From positions 744,001 to 808,000 of the forward strand of contig NZ_JAVFWO010000002.1 in NCBI RefSeq assembly GCF_031085295.1: DNA of 64,000 nt, given 5' to 3'. The stretch is from Microbacterium psychrotolerans. GTDB lineage: Bacteria; Actinomycetota; Actinomycetes; Actinomycetales; Microbacteriaceae. A program made the position numbers and the translations under genes. Under the pieces are notes generated by a model. It saw only the letters and a program-made list of their open reading frames with translations. It ran no database searches and was not told where the DNA came from. Positions 48,129 through 56,312 of the stretch are shown here, in pieces (position 1 is the first letter of the stretch; the number at the start of each line of letters is the position of its first letter).

Positions 48129-48997
48129 GCGGGGACGCGGCGCAGCTTCGCCATGGGCGCGAGCTCACCGGGGTACACGCGCTTGACGCCGTCGCCCAGG
48201 GCCGCCTCGATGACGCGGATGTCGCGCACCAGGTGCTGCAGGCCCGCCGGCTCGAGCGAGGCTGCATGGTCGGAGCCCCACATCGTGCGGTCGAGGGTGA
48301 TGTGCCGCTCGACCGCGACGGCGCCCAGCGCGACGGCGGCGAGCGAGATCTGAAGTCCGCGCTCGTGTCCCGAGTAGCCGACGGGCACACCCGGGTAGCG
48401 ATCGCGGAGGGCCGGGATCATGCGGATGTTCGCCTCTTCGGGCTCCATCGGGTAGGTCGACGTCGCATGCATCAGGACCAGGCGGTCGGTGCCCAGCACC
48501 TCGATGGCCGCATCGATCTGTTCGCTCGTCGACATGCCGGTCGACAGGATGACGGGCTTGCCGGTGTCGCACAGCGCTTCGAGCAGCTCGACGTCGGTGA
48601 GCGACGCCGAGGCGACCTTGTGCGCGACGACCCCCAGGTCCTCGAGGAAGGCCACACTGGGCACGTCCCACGGCGACGCGAACCACTCCAGGCCGCGCAG
48701 CAGCGCGTGGTCCGAGATCTCGATGTACTGGTCGCGGTCGAACTCGACGCGGCGACGGTACTCGAGGTACGTCATCCGGCCCCACGGCGTGTCGCGCGGG
48801 ATGTCGCGCATGTGCTCCGGCGTGGCGATCTCCGGCGTGCGCTTCTGGAACTTCACCGCGTCCGCGCCGGCATCGGCCGCGACGTCGATGAGCCGCTTGG
48901 CGAGCTCGACGTCGCCGTTGTGGTTCAGGCCGATCTCGGCGATGACGTAGGCGGGACGCCCGCCTCCGACGACGCGTGATCCGATGGTGACGGTCAT
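48125..48997 (-). CDS. neuB: Nonulosonic acid synthase (NeuB family), single domain
   Basis: 290-residue PEP-dependent synthase. The TIM-barrel motifs are clear: EIGLNHNGD at 21-29, VKFQKRTPE near 49, and GYSGHERGLQISLAAV with AVERHITLDR. It ends right after LGDGVKRVYPGELAP, the normal linker, so the C-terminal SAF (antifreeze-like) domain of about 60 residues is missing. In SAF-containing relatives that domain closes the partner active site. The sugar could be a Kdn, Neu or Leg/Pse type; substrate is not decided. It overlaps neuA by 4 bp (ATGA). Confidence 0.9.
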   Translation of the reverse strand: MTVTIGSRVVGGGRPAYVIAEIGLNHNGDVELAKRLIDVAADAGADAVKFQKRTPEIATPEHMRDIPRDTPWGRMTYLEYRRRVEFDRDQYIEISDHALLRGLEWFASPWDVPSVAFLEDLGVVAHKVASASLTDVELLEALCDTGKPVILSTGMSTSEQIDAAIEVLGTDRLVLMHATSTYPMEPEEANIRMIPALRDRYPGVPVGYSGHERGLQISLAAVALGAVAVERHITLDRTMWGSDHAASLEPAGLQHLVRDIRVIEAALGDGVKRVYPGELAPMAKLRRVPA

Positions 48998-50247
48998 GAT
49001 GCCTCCAGTGGTGCAGTGGGGTGATCGGATGCTTCGCCTCGCGCGCCCGGGCCTGCGGCCGCTCGACGGGCGGTGCCGGCGCGAGACGCGCTCGCGAGCA
49101 CGCGCTCGGCGAGATCGCGCACCGCACCCTCACCGCCTCGGCGGTCGAGGACGACGCGGGCGGCGGAGAGGACGAGGGGGTGCGCGTCGGGCACCGCCAC
49201 TGGCCACCCGACGAGTTCGAGGCAGGCGAGGTCGTTGACGTCGTTGCCGAGGTACGCGACCCGCGACAGTGCGATGCGCTGGTCGTCCGCCCATTGCCGC
49301 AGCACCGCAGCCTTGTCGGCCGCTGCCTGGCGCACCTCGACGCCGAGCTTGCGCGCACGGGCCGCGACCACGGGATTCGCCTCGGTGGACAGGATCAGGA
49401 AGGGAACGCCGGCGGCACGCAGCAGCGAGACGCCCATCCCGTCCGACCGGCTCACGGTCACCGATTCGAGGCCGTTCTGGTCGACGCGCGCGGTGTCGTC
49501 GGTGTGAACACCGTCGAAGTCCGTCACGACGGCGTCGACCGCGATCGCCCGATCGGCCCGGGCGTCGCGGTCGATGACGGCTGCGAGCCGCCGCGCGAGC
49601 TCCAGCTCGTGGACGGAGTCGATCTCGATCGCCGTGCGCGGATCGACCTCGGCGATGCCGACGCTGCCGAAGAACCGGTGCTGCGCCGCGCGGAAGCCCG
49701 CAGCGCGCACGACGTAGAACCCGCCGGTCTCCAGGTAGTGCGGCTCACGATCCTGCCGGCGCGGGCGCACGTCGATCTCGTGGTTGATCGGCTCTGCCGC
49801 GTCGCCGATGCCCTTCTCCCAGAGGAAGCCGTACGTCTCGACCGCGGAGAACACGCTGTCGCGACGTCGTGATCGCACGAGCTGCACGGCCGCGGCGAGC
49901 GCCTCGGCGTCGATGAACGGCGAGGTCGCCTGCAGGAACGCGACGACGCCCACGTCGACCTTGCGCTCCTCGAGCGTGTCGAGGGCGTGGAGGAGGGCCG
50001 TCTCGCTGCGCGCCTCGTCGCCCGACAGGTCGGCGGGGCGCTCGACGATCTGGGCACCCCATTCAGCGGCGACCGCGGCGATGTCGGCGTCATCGGTCGT
50101 CACGACGACCCGGTCGATCGCCGGGCACGTCCGCGCCGCCTCGACCGCGCGCGCCACGAGCGGCACGCCGCCGACGCGCTGCAGGTTCTTGCGCGGGATG
50201 CCCTTCGAGCCGCCGCGCGCCGGGATGATCGCCACCGTCTCGCTCAT
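48994..50247 (-). CDS. neuA: CMP-nonulosonate cytidylyltransferase fused to a KdsC-like HAD phosphatase
   Basis: 417-residue two-domain enzyme. Residues 1-225 are the cytidylyltransferase with IIPARGGSKGIPRKNL at 7-22 and FLQATSPF near 104. Residues 238-390 are a HAD phosphatase of the KdsC type with motif I DFDGV (D243, D245), ILSTE (motif II), a lysine in ADKAAVL and LGNDVNDL (motif IV), so catalysis looks intact. The phosphatase would dephosphorylate a 9-phosphate such as Kdn-9-P before activation; this is inference. The last 30 residues are Ala/Arg-rich. ATGA overlaps exist at both ends. Confidence 0.88.
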   Translation of the reverse strand: MSETVAIIPARGGSKGIPRKNLQRVGGVPLVARAVEAARTCPAIDRVVVTTDDADIAAVAAEWGAQIVERPADLSGDEARSETALLHALDTLEERKVDVGVVAFLQATSPFIDAEALAAAVQLVRSRRRDSVFSAVETYGFLWEKGIGDAAEPINHEIDVRPRRQDREPHYLETGGFYVVRAAGFRAAQHRFFGSVGIAEVDPRTAIEIDSVHELELARRLAAVIDRDARADRAIAVDAVVTDFDGVHTDDTARVDQNGLESVTVSRSDGMGVSLLRAAGVPFLILSTEANPVVAARARKLGVEVRQAAADKAAVLRQWADDQRIALSRVAYLGNDVNDLACLELVGWPVAVPDAHPLVLSAARVVLDRRGGEGAVRDLAERVLASASRAGTARRAAAGPGARGEASDHPTAPLEAS

Positions 50248-51173
50248 GCCGCTGCCGTCCGCACCGTGCGGCGCGCGCGGCCACTGCGCCCGATCACGTC
50301 CGTGAACACCGTCGCCCCGGTACCCGCGAGCACCAGGGGAAGCGTGGTGGTCGTGCTCGACGGCAGCGTGTGCACGTCGAGCGGCTGCCGGGCTCCGGCG
50401 AGCACGAGCTCCACGGGCAGCCCGGTCTGATGGATCCGCAGCTCGGGCACGGTCGCGACGGCGTCGAGCTGCTCGGACGTCTCCCGTCGATGCGGCAGGT
50501 ACACGGCGCCGCCTGCTGCGGCATCCCGCAGCCACCGCACGTAGTCGATCAGCATCACGCGTCCGTCGACCGGGAGCGCACTGCCGAGCACGATGCGGCG
50601 GCCGAGCGCCGGCGCGGCGGGCGCGGCGGCGCGCGTCCACGAGAAGTCGTGGCGGCGGACGCCGAAGCCGCGGTCGGCGAGGGCGTCGAGGCGGTCGTCG
50701 CCGAGATCGAACGCCGTGAACATTCCGGCGCGTCGCGAGGCCGCCCGGCGATGGACGAGCTCGGCGGCGAACGGTGCGACGGCGGTGGTGAGCCCTCGCT
50801 CCGCGACGTTCGGACGCGCGTAGGGGCGGCGGCCCAGCAACGCGTCGGCGTACGCGATCGCGTACGCGCCGTCGTCGAGGAACGTGACGCGGTGCGGGCG
50901 GAGCACGGCGGCGGCGAGCCGGAACTGTCCCGAGAAGCCGTCGCCGACGAGCCAGTGGCCGTGACGGGCGAGGAGGTTCCACGGGATGCCCAGGTACGGC
51001 GCCAGCTCGCCGAAACGCGCCCCACGAGCGAGCAGCTCGTCCGCGGTGGCGGAGATCTGCGGGGTCAGCCGTCCGGCGACGGGCACCGTCGCATGGTGCG
51101 CCGCGGCCCACTCGGCGGCGCCGATCAGCTGCAGGGGCGACTCGACCCAGGCCAGCACATCCTCGCGACCCAT
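50244..51173 (-). CDS. Polysialyltransferase / GT52-like protein
   Basis: 309-residue protein, first gene of the nonulosonic acid operon. The N-terminus DVLAWVESPLQLIGAAEWA and later AVYLPHRRETSEQL, HQTGLPVELVL and LPSSTTTTLPLVL follow the plan of CMP-sialic-acid-using transferases of the polysialyl/GT52 type (acceptor Rossmann half, then the HP and SS/T motifs of the donor half). AGAGGAGA precedes the ATG. It would use the CMP-sugar made by NeuA; the acceptor is unknown. Confidence 0.65.
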   Translation of the reverse strand: MGREDVLAWVESPLQLIGAAEWAAAHHATVPVAGRLTPQISATADELLARGARFGELAPYLGIPWNLLARHGHWLVGDGFSGQFRLAAAVLRPHRVTFLDDGAYAIAYADALLGRRPYARPNVAERGLTTAVAPFAAELVHRRAASRRAGMFTAFDLGDDRLDALADRGFGVRRHDFSWTRAAAPAAPALGRRIVLGSALPVDGRVMLIDYVRWLRDAAAGGAVYLPHRRETSEQLDAVATVPELRIHQTGLPVELVLAGARQPLDVHTLPSSTTTTLPLVLAGTGATVFTDVIGRSGRARRTVRTAAA

Positions 51174-51347
51174 GGCGTCTCCTCTCGCGACCGTGCCCTC
51201 GCAAGCGGCTCACGGCTGTCTCCCCACGGTGGGCGCGAGACGTGAACGCGACGGGTGCCGACGTGCGACGCCCGCCGGTCCGGCAGATGAACGACGGGTG
51301 TCGTCGGCGCTCGTGCGGGCGTCCGAGCCGCATGCCAGGATGAACGC

Positions 51348-52271
51348 GTGACCGACCGCCTGATGCTGCTCGATTCCGCATCCCTCTACTTCCGTGCGTT
51401 CTACGGGGTGCCCGACACGGTGCGAGCGCCTGACGGCAGGCCCGTCAACGCGGTCCGCGGATTCCTCGACATCATCACGCGGCTCGTGACGACGTACCGC
51501 CCGACGCACCTCGTGGCGTGCTGGGATGACGACTGGCGGCCGCAGTGGCGCGTGGACCTGATCCCGACGTACAAGACGCATCGCGTCGCCGAGGTGGTTG
51601 CCGGCGGCCCCGACGTCGAAGAGGTGCCCGACCCGCTCGAGGTGCAGGTGCCGGTGATCCGTGAGGCGCTCGACGCCCTCGGCATCCGCATCGTCGGCGC
51701 AGCGGCCCACGAGGCCGACGACGTCATCGGCACGCTCGCGTCGACGGCCACCATGCCCGTCGACATCGTGACCGGCGACCGCGACCTCTTCCAGCTCGTC
51801 GACGACGCGCGCGACGTCCGCGTCGTGTACACCGCCCGCGGCATGAGCAACCTCGAGGTGCTGACCGACGCCGCCGTCGTCACCAAGTACGGCGTCCTGC
51901 CGTCGCAGTACGCGGACTTCGCCACCCTCCGCGGCGACTCCTCCGACGGCCTGCCCGGTGTCGCCGGCATCGGCGAGAAGACGGCGGCCGGGCTGCTGGC
52001 GACCTTCGGCGACCTCGCCGGGATCATCGCCGCGGCCGAGCTCGGCGAGGGGATGTCCGCCGGCGTGCGAGCCAAGGTTCTCGCGGGCCTGCCGTACCTC
52101 GCCGTCGCCCCGCAGGTCGTGGCCGTCGTTCGCGACCTGCCGCTCGAGGTGCCCGATTCCCGGCTGCGTCCGCTCGACGAGCAGGCGAAGTCGGATGCCG
52201 CGGCTCTCGCCGAACGCTGGGCGCTCGGCACGGCGATGACGCGGATCGTCGACGCGCTCGACGCCGTCTGA
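51348..52271 (+). CDS. Stand-alone 5'-3' exonuclease (Pol I N-terminal type)
   Basis: 307-residue flap-type exonuclease. Metal-binding acidic motifs are present: LLDSASLYFRAFYG at the N-terminus, CWDDDWRPQWR, AHEADDVIGTLAS, VTGDRDLFQLVDD and the helix-hairpin GDSSDGLPGVAGIGEKTAAGL. Such stand-alone proteins accompany the full-length PolA in actinobacteria and may remove RNA primers or flaps. GTG start; divergent from the nonulosonic acid operon. Confidence 0.92.
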   Translation: MTDRLMLLDSASLYFRAFYGVPDTVRAPDGRPVNAVRGFLDIITRLVTTYRPTHLVACWDDDWRPQWRVDLIPTYKTHRVAEVVAGGPDVEEVPDPLEVQVPVIREALDALGIRIVGAAAHEADDVIGTLASTATMPVDIVTGDRDLFQLVDDARDVRVVYTARGMSNLEVLTDAAVVTKYGVLPSQYADFATLRGDSSDGLPGVAGIGEKTAAGLLATFGDLAGIIAAAELGEGMSAGVRAKVLAGLPYLAVAPQVVAVVRDLPLEVPDSRLRPLDEQAKSDAAALAERWALGTAMTRIVDALDAV

Positions 52272-52280
52272 CCCGATCCG

Positions 52281-52300
52281 CCTACTCCCGCGGGAGTAGG
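52281..52300. promoter_or_regulatory. 20-bp perfect palindrome, putative operator of the LuxR two-component system
   Basis: CCTACTCCCGCGGGAGTAGG, 56 bp upstream of the histidine kinase ATG. An imperfect copy with the same CTACTCCC half lies before the SHOCT gene after the response regulator. The shared half-site argues for binding by the co-encoded LuxR-type regulator. It could also act as the terminator of the exonuclease gene that ends 9 bp earlier, and both roles are possible. Confidence 0.65.
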
Positions 52301-52355
52301 CCGAGGGCTCCCGCGGTCAGATTCCTCACAGTGGCACGCGGCGTAGCATCGGCGC

Positions 52356-53567
52356 ATGCCCCGGCCCGCGCGTGACGACTCGGCGACGCGCCGCCCCCTG
52401 GGGCAGGTGACGACGGCGGAAGACGCCTGGCCGCGGTTCCGTCCCCCGGCCGCGGTGGTGCTCCTCGTGCCGGTGTTCGTCTCCCTCCTGGTGCAGGTGC
52501 CGGGGACGATCGCGCTGTCGTGGTGGCAGCGGGTGCCGCTCCCGTCGGCTGTGACCAGCGTCGCGCTGGCCGCCGCATCCGCGCTGCTCCTCCTCGCGGC
52601 GCGCCGCTTCCCCGGCCTGACCGTCGCCATGGTCGCGGTGCTTGCCGGCGCGGACCTGCTGATCGCGCCGTTCGGCGGCCCGCCGCCGGTGGCTCTCGTC
52701 TTCGCCATCGTCGGCGCGGTGGTGCGCGGCGCACGCGTGTGGGCACTCGTGTCGGTCGGCACGGTGTGGCTCGCCGTCGTGGTCGGCGCCGAGTTCGTCG
52801 GGGTCGACTGGCACCCGGCACGCATCGCGCTCGCGACCGTGGGCCTGGCGCTCTGCTTCGCGCTGGGTGAAGGCATGCGCGCGCGCATGCGCGGCGCCGA
52901 GGAACGCCGCGCGCAGCTCGCCGCCCGCCGGCGCGCGGCCGAGCAGGAGGAGCGCACGCGCATCGCCCGCGAGCTGCACGACGTGCTCGCGCACTCCCTG
53001 AGCCAGATCGCGGTGCAGTCCGGCGTCGGGCTTCACCTCTTCGATCGCGAGCCCGAGCGCGCGCGCGAGGCGCTCGCGAACATCCGCGGTCTCAGCGCCA
53101 CCGGTCTGGACGAGGTGCGCGGCGTGCTGGCGTTCCTCCGCGGCGACGAGCTCGGTGCGCCTGACACGGCCCCCCTCACGCCGCAGCCGCAGCTCGCCCA
53201 GCTCGCAGGACTCGTCGCCGGCCGCTCCGGACTCGGTCTCGCGGTGGTCCTCGACGACCAGCTCGCCGGCGAGGCGCCGCCGAGCGCCGTCCAGACGACC
53301 GCCTACCGCATCGCGCAGGAGGCGCTGACGAACGTGGTCCGCCACTCCGCGGCCTCGAACGCGACCGTCAGCGTCGCGCGCGACGCCGGCGACCTCGTCC
53401 TCACCGTGGTGGACGACGGCGCCGGCATCCCGGCGACCGCATCCGAACGCGGCGGGCTCAGAGGCATGCGCGAGCGCGCCGAGCTCGCCGGCGGGCGGCT
53501 CACGGTCGGCAGCAGCGCACGCGGCACGACGGTCGTCGCCCGACTGCCGTGGCAGGGCGCGACATGA
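52356..53567 (+). CDS. Sensor histidine kinase, HisKA_3 (NarL/LiaS-type)
   Basis: 403-residue kinase. About four or five membrane helices lie between residues 30 and 170, followed by a dimerisation domain with phospho-acceptor H208 in RIARELHDVLAHSLSQ. The HATPase part has QEALTNVVRHS, VVDDGAGIP and GGLRGMRERAELAGG. It overlaps the response regulator (ATGA). There is no large external sensor domain, so it may sense membrane state. Confidence 0.93.
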   Translation: MPRPARDDSATRRPLGQVTTAEDAWPRFRPPAAVVLLVPVFVSLLVQVPGTIALSWWQRVPLPSAVTSVALAAASALLLLAARRFPGLTVAMVAVLAGADLLIAPFGGPPPVALVFAIVGAVVRGARVWALVSVGTVWLAVVVGAEFVGVDWHPARIALATVGLALCFALGEGMRARMRGAEERRAQLAARRRAAEQEERTRIARELHDVLAHSLSQIAVQSGVGLHLFDREPERAREALANIRGLSATGLDEVRGVLAFLRGDELGAPDTAPLTPQPQLAQLAGLVAGRSGLGLAVVLDDQLAGEAPPSAVQTTAYRIAQEALTNVVRHSAASNATVSVARDAGDLVLTVVDDGAGIPATASERGGLRGMRERAELAGGRLTVGSSARGTTVVARLPWQGAT

Positions 53568-54226
53568 TCCGCGTCGCGCTGGCCGACGACCACCAGCTGG
53601 TGCGGGCGGGGTTCCGGGCGCTGCTCGCCTCCGAGCCCGACATCGAGGTCGTCGCCGAGGCGTCGGGCGGCCAGCAGCTGCTGAACGCCTTGCGCGAGAC
53701 GGCCGTCGACGTCGCGCTCGTCGACATCCGCATGCCGGACGGCGACGGGCTGTGGGCGGCCGAGCAGATCGCCGCCGACCCCGCGCTGTCGGAGGTGCGG
53801 GTGGTCATCGTGACCACGTTCGAACTCGACGAGTACGTCGTCCGCGCGGTGCTCGCCGGTGCCAGCGGATTCCTGGTGAAAGACACCGAGCCCGCCGATC
53901 TCATCCGCGCGGTGCGCGCTGTGGCCGCCGGCGACGCGCTCCTCTCCCCCGGCGTCACCCGCACGCTGCTGGATCGTGCCGCCTCGCAGCTGCGCGTCGT
54001 CCCCGACCCCCGGCTCCTCGAAGCGCTCACGGATCGCGAGGTCGAAGTGCTGCGATTGGTCGCTGAGGGTCTCACGAACGACGAGATCGGCGCCCGCCTG
54101 TACCTGTCGCCCCTCACCGCGAAGACCCACGTCTCGCGCATCATGCAGAAGCTCTCGGCACGCGATCGCGTGCGTCTCGTGATCGTCGCGTACGAATCCG
54201 GTCTGGTCGGCTCCGAACGGCCATAG
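53564..54226 (+). CDS. LuxR/NarL-type response regulator
   Basis: 220-residue regulator. The receiver has acidic ADDHQ near 7-11, phospho-acceptor D54 in ALVDIRMPDG, and K in FLVKDTEPADL. The DNA-binding helix-turn-helix is LTDREVEVLRLVAEGLTNDE and TAKTHVSRIMQKL. The ATG within the kinase stop (ATGA) is preferred over a start 15 bp upstream. Confidence 0.94.
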   Translation: MIRVALADDHQLVRAGFRALLASEPDIEVVAEASGGQQLLNALRETAVDVALVDIRMPDGDGLWAAEQIAADPALSEVRVVIVTTFELDEYVVRAVLAGASGFLVKDTEPADLIRAVRAVAAGDALLSPGVTRTLLDRAASQLRVVPDPRLLEALTDREVEVLRLVAEGLTNDEIGARLYLSPLTAKTHVSRIMQKLSARDRVRLVIVAYESGLVGSERP

Positions 54227-54233
54227 CCCGGCA

Positions 54234-54251
54234 CTACTCCCCCGAGAGCAG
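54234..54251. promoter_or_regulatory. Imperfect copy of the CTACTCCC operator before the SHOCT gene
   Basis: CTACTCCC-CC-GAGAGCAG shares its left half with the palindrome upstream of the kinase gene; the right half has mismatches to GGGAGTAG. It starts 8 bp after the response regulator stop and about 100 bp before the SHOCT gene. Probably the binding site through which the regulator controls that gene. Confidence 0.5.
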
Positions 54252-54354
54252 TCGAGATCACTCCGGGGGGCCGATTCGCGGATGCCGCGACCCGCGTTGA
54301 CTCGAGGCATCCGGTCGCCCATTCCGGCGCGATCGGTCCGAGAGAGGAATCCTC

Positions 54355-54666
54355 ATGTCCACTGCACTCGCCACCGCACTCGATGCCGGCCCGGGGATCG
54401 TGGCCACTCATGCCGTCGGCCCGTGGGGCTTCGGCTGGTGGTTCCTGCTGATCCCGCTGTTCTGGATCGCGCTCTTCGCGATCCTCTTCGCCGTCTTCGG
54501 ACGCCGCTGGCGGCGCGCCGCCGTCGAGAACGGCTACGGGCCCTACGGGCGGACGCCCGCTCGCCAGGCCGAGGCGACACTGGCCGAGCGCTTCGCGAAG
54601 GGCGACATCGACGAGACCGAGTTCCGCGCCCGGCTCGAGGTGCTGCGCGCCAACGCGGCGCACTGA
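54355..54666 (+). CDS. SHOCT-domain membrane protein
   Basis: 103-residue protein. One strong membrane span lies near residues 25-50 (FGWWFLLIPLFWIALFAILF), with a basic linker and a SHOCT domain at 72-98 (ATLAERFAKGDIDETEFRAR). GAGAGGAA precedes the ATG. It is a likely target of the upstream two-component system because of the shared operator. Function unknown. Confidence 0.85.
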   Translation: MSTALATALDAGPGIVATHAVGPWGFGWWFLLIPLFWIALFAILFAVFGRRWRRAAVENGYGPYGRTPARQAEATLAERFAKGDIDETEFRARLEVLRANAAH

Positions 54667-54706
54667 CGACCCCGGGCGAGAGCGGCGCCGGGCCGGCTGC
54701 GGCGGG

Positions 54707-55708
54707 TCAGGCGCCGCGATCGCGTCCGGTCCACTCGCGCAGCCGGGTGAGCGGCCACGTCGTGACGATGCGCTCCGGCGGCACGCCCAGCCGCTCGGCG
54801 CGCTCGGCGCCGTAGTCGAGCAGCGAGAGCTGTCCCGGCGCGTGCGCGTCCGAGTCGATCGAGAAGAGGCATCCGATCTCCAGCGCCAGGGTCATCAGCT
54901 CATCCGGCGGGTCCTGGCGTTCCGGCCGGGAGTTGATCTCGACCGCGACACCGTGGGCCTCGCACGCCTCGAACACCGCACGCGCGTCGAAGGTCGAGGG
55001 CGGTCTCGTCCCCCGAGAGCCCTCGACGAGCCGGCCTGTGACGTGGCCGAGCACGTCGGTGTGCGGGTCCGACACCGCGGCGACGAGCCGGCGTGTCATC
55101 GGCCCACGCTCCATCCGCAGCTTCGAGTGGGCGGAGGCGACGACGACGTCGAGCCGCTCGAGCATCTCGCTCTCCTGGTCCAGCGAGCCGTCCTCGAGGA
55201 TGTCGACCTCGATGCCCGACAGGAGCGTGAAGCCGTCGCCGCTCATCCCGGCGACCACGTCGAGCTGCGCACGCAGGCGCTCGGGCGACAGTCCGTTCGC
55301 CACCCGTAAGCGCGGCGAATGGTCGGTGAGTGCGAGGTACTCGTGGCCGAGCGCCCGGGCGGCCTCCACCATGAGGTCGATGGAGGTGAGACCGTCCGAC
55401 CAGTCGCTGTGCGCGTGCAGATCGCCGCGCAGCAGCGGCCGCAGGGTCGAGGCGCGCTGCACGCCCGCACGTTCGCGCAGATCGACCAGGTAGCCGGGCA
55501 CCTCGCCGCCCAGCGCCTGCTGGATCACCGCGAACGTGGACTCGCCGATGCCCTTGCGCCGGCGCAGGGCTGCGGAATCCCGCAGCTCTGCGTCGGTCAG
55601 CCCCTCGATGGCGTCGGCGGCAGCACGGAACGCCTTCGACTTGTACCGTGACGACCGCTCGCGCTCGAGGAGCGTCGCGATCTCGCTGAGAGCGTCGTGG
55701 GGGTTCAC
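54707..55708 (-). CDS. PHP-domain phosphoesterase with helix-hairpin-helix N-terminus
   Basis: 333-residue protein. The first 90 residues resemble the DNA polymerase X 8-kDa/HhH region (YKSKAFRAAADAIEGL, RRRKGIGESTFAVIQQAL). The PHP domain has metal ligands in RGDLHAHSDWSDG, LTDHSPRL, GIEVDI, ASAHSKLRM, EINSRPER and DSDAHAPG. It matches the PolX-like PHP proteins lacking the polymerase palm. It may act on DNA or nucleotide phosphates; exact role unknown. Confidence 0.88.
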   Translation of the reverse strand: MNPHDALSEIATLLERERSSRYKSKAFRAAADAIEGLTDAELRDSAALRRRKGIGESTFAVIQQALGGEVPGYLVDLRERAGVQRASTLRPLLRGDLHAHSDWSDGLTSIDLMVEAARALGHEYLALTDHSPRLRVANGLSPERLRAQLDVVAGMSGDGFTLLSGIEVDILEDGSLDQESEMLERLDVVVASAHSKLRMERGPMTRRLVAAVSDPHTDVLGHVTGRLVEGSRGTRPPSTFDARAVFEACEAHGVAVEINSRPERQDPPDELMTLALEIGCLFSIDSDAHAPGQLSLLDYGAERAERLGVPPERIVTTWPLTRLREWTGRDRGA

Positions 55709-55727
55709 GTCGTGTACGGCCGCCTCG

Positions 55728-56216
55728 TCAGACGACGTTCGCCCGCTTGATCACCACCGGCACGCTCGCGAGTCGGTGGATGGCCCAGCCGAACAGGATC
55801 GCGAGCACGCCCATGCCGGCCGCGAACAGAGCGACGCCGTACGCGACGATCGAGGTGAACAGCGAGGCGCGCAGGAACGACGCCTGCATCACCGTGGCGC
55901 GCACCGGGTCGTCCTGGTCGAGCTCGGCGTAGGTCTTGCCGTCCGATGCCTCCAGGGCGTGGTGGTTGATGATGTCGGCCTGCACGTAGGCCGTGAACGG
56001 TCCGGTCACCTGCTGGCCCTGGAACGCTGCGGCGTCGTCGGGAATCGTGATGTTCTCGGCCGTCAGCTGGTTGGTCACGCCGATCCAGGCGATCACGCCG
56101 ACCACGATCAGCAGGACTCCGCCCACGATCCCGAGGATGCCGATCGCCTTCACCAGGCCGACCTTCTTCTCGGGAGGCTCGATCACGTCGGCGGTGCGGG
56201 GCTCTTCCTGACTCAT
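55728..56216 (-). CDS. Two-span membrane protein (often misnamed LigA-like)
   Basis: 162-residue protein with membrane spans near 25-45 (AIGILGIVGGVLLIVVGVIAW) and 122-145 (VAYGVALFAAGMGVLAILFG). The exposed loop between is about 75 residues (AENITIPDDAAAFQGQQVTG). Similar proteins are called aromatic ring-opening dioxygenase LigA in databases, but there is no dioxygenase motif here. Function unknown. Confidence 0.75.
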   Translation of the reverse strand: MSQEEPRTADVIEPPEKKVGLVKAIGILGIVGGVLLIVVGVIAWIGVTNQLTAENITIPDDAAAFQGQQVTGPFTAYVQADIINHHALEASDGKTYAELDQDDPVRATVMQASFLRASLFTSIVAYGVALFAAGMGVLAILFGWAIHRLASVPVVIKRANVV

Positions 56217-56312
56217 GCGTCCTCCTCGATCACGGTGCGTTGGGGCACACGCTATCGGCGCCCGCCGGTGCGGCGGAAGACCGCGCGCCGTGTGAAACCG
56301 GCGCGTCCCTCG

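Noticed and set aside
55728..56216. Aromatic ring-opening dioxygenase LigA
   Set aside because: The protein is a two-span membrane protein without the dioxygenase's metal-binding residues; the common name is a propagated error.
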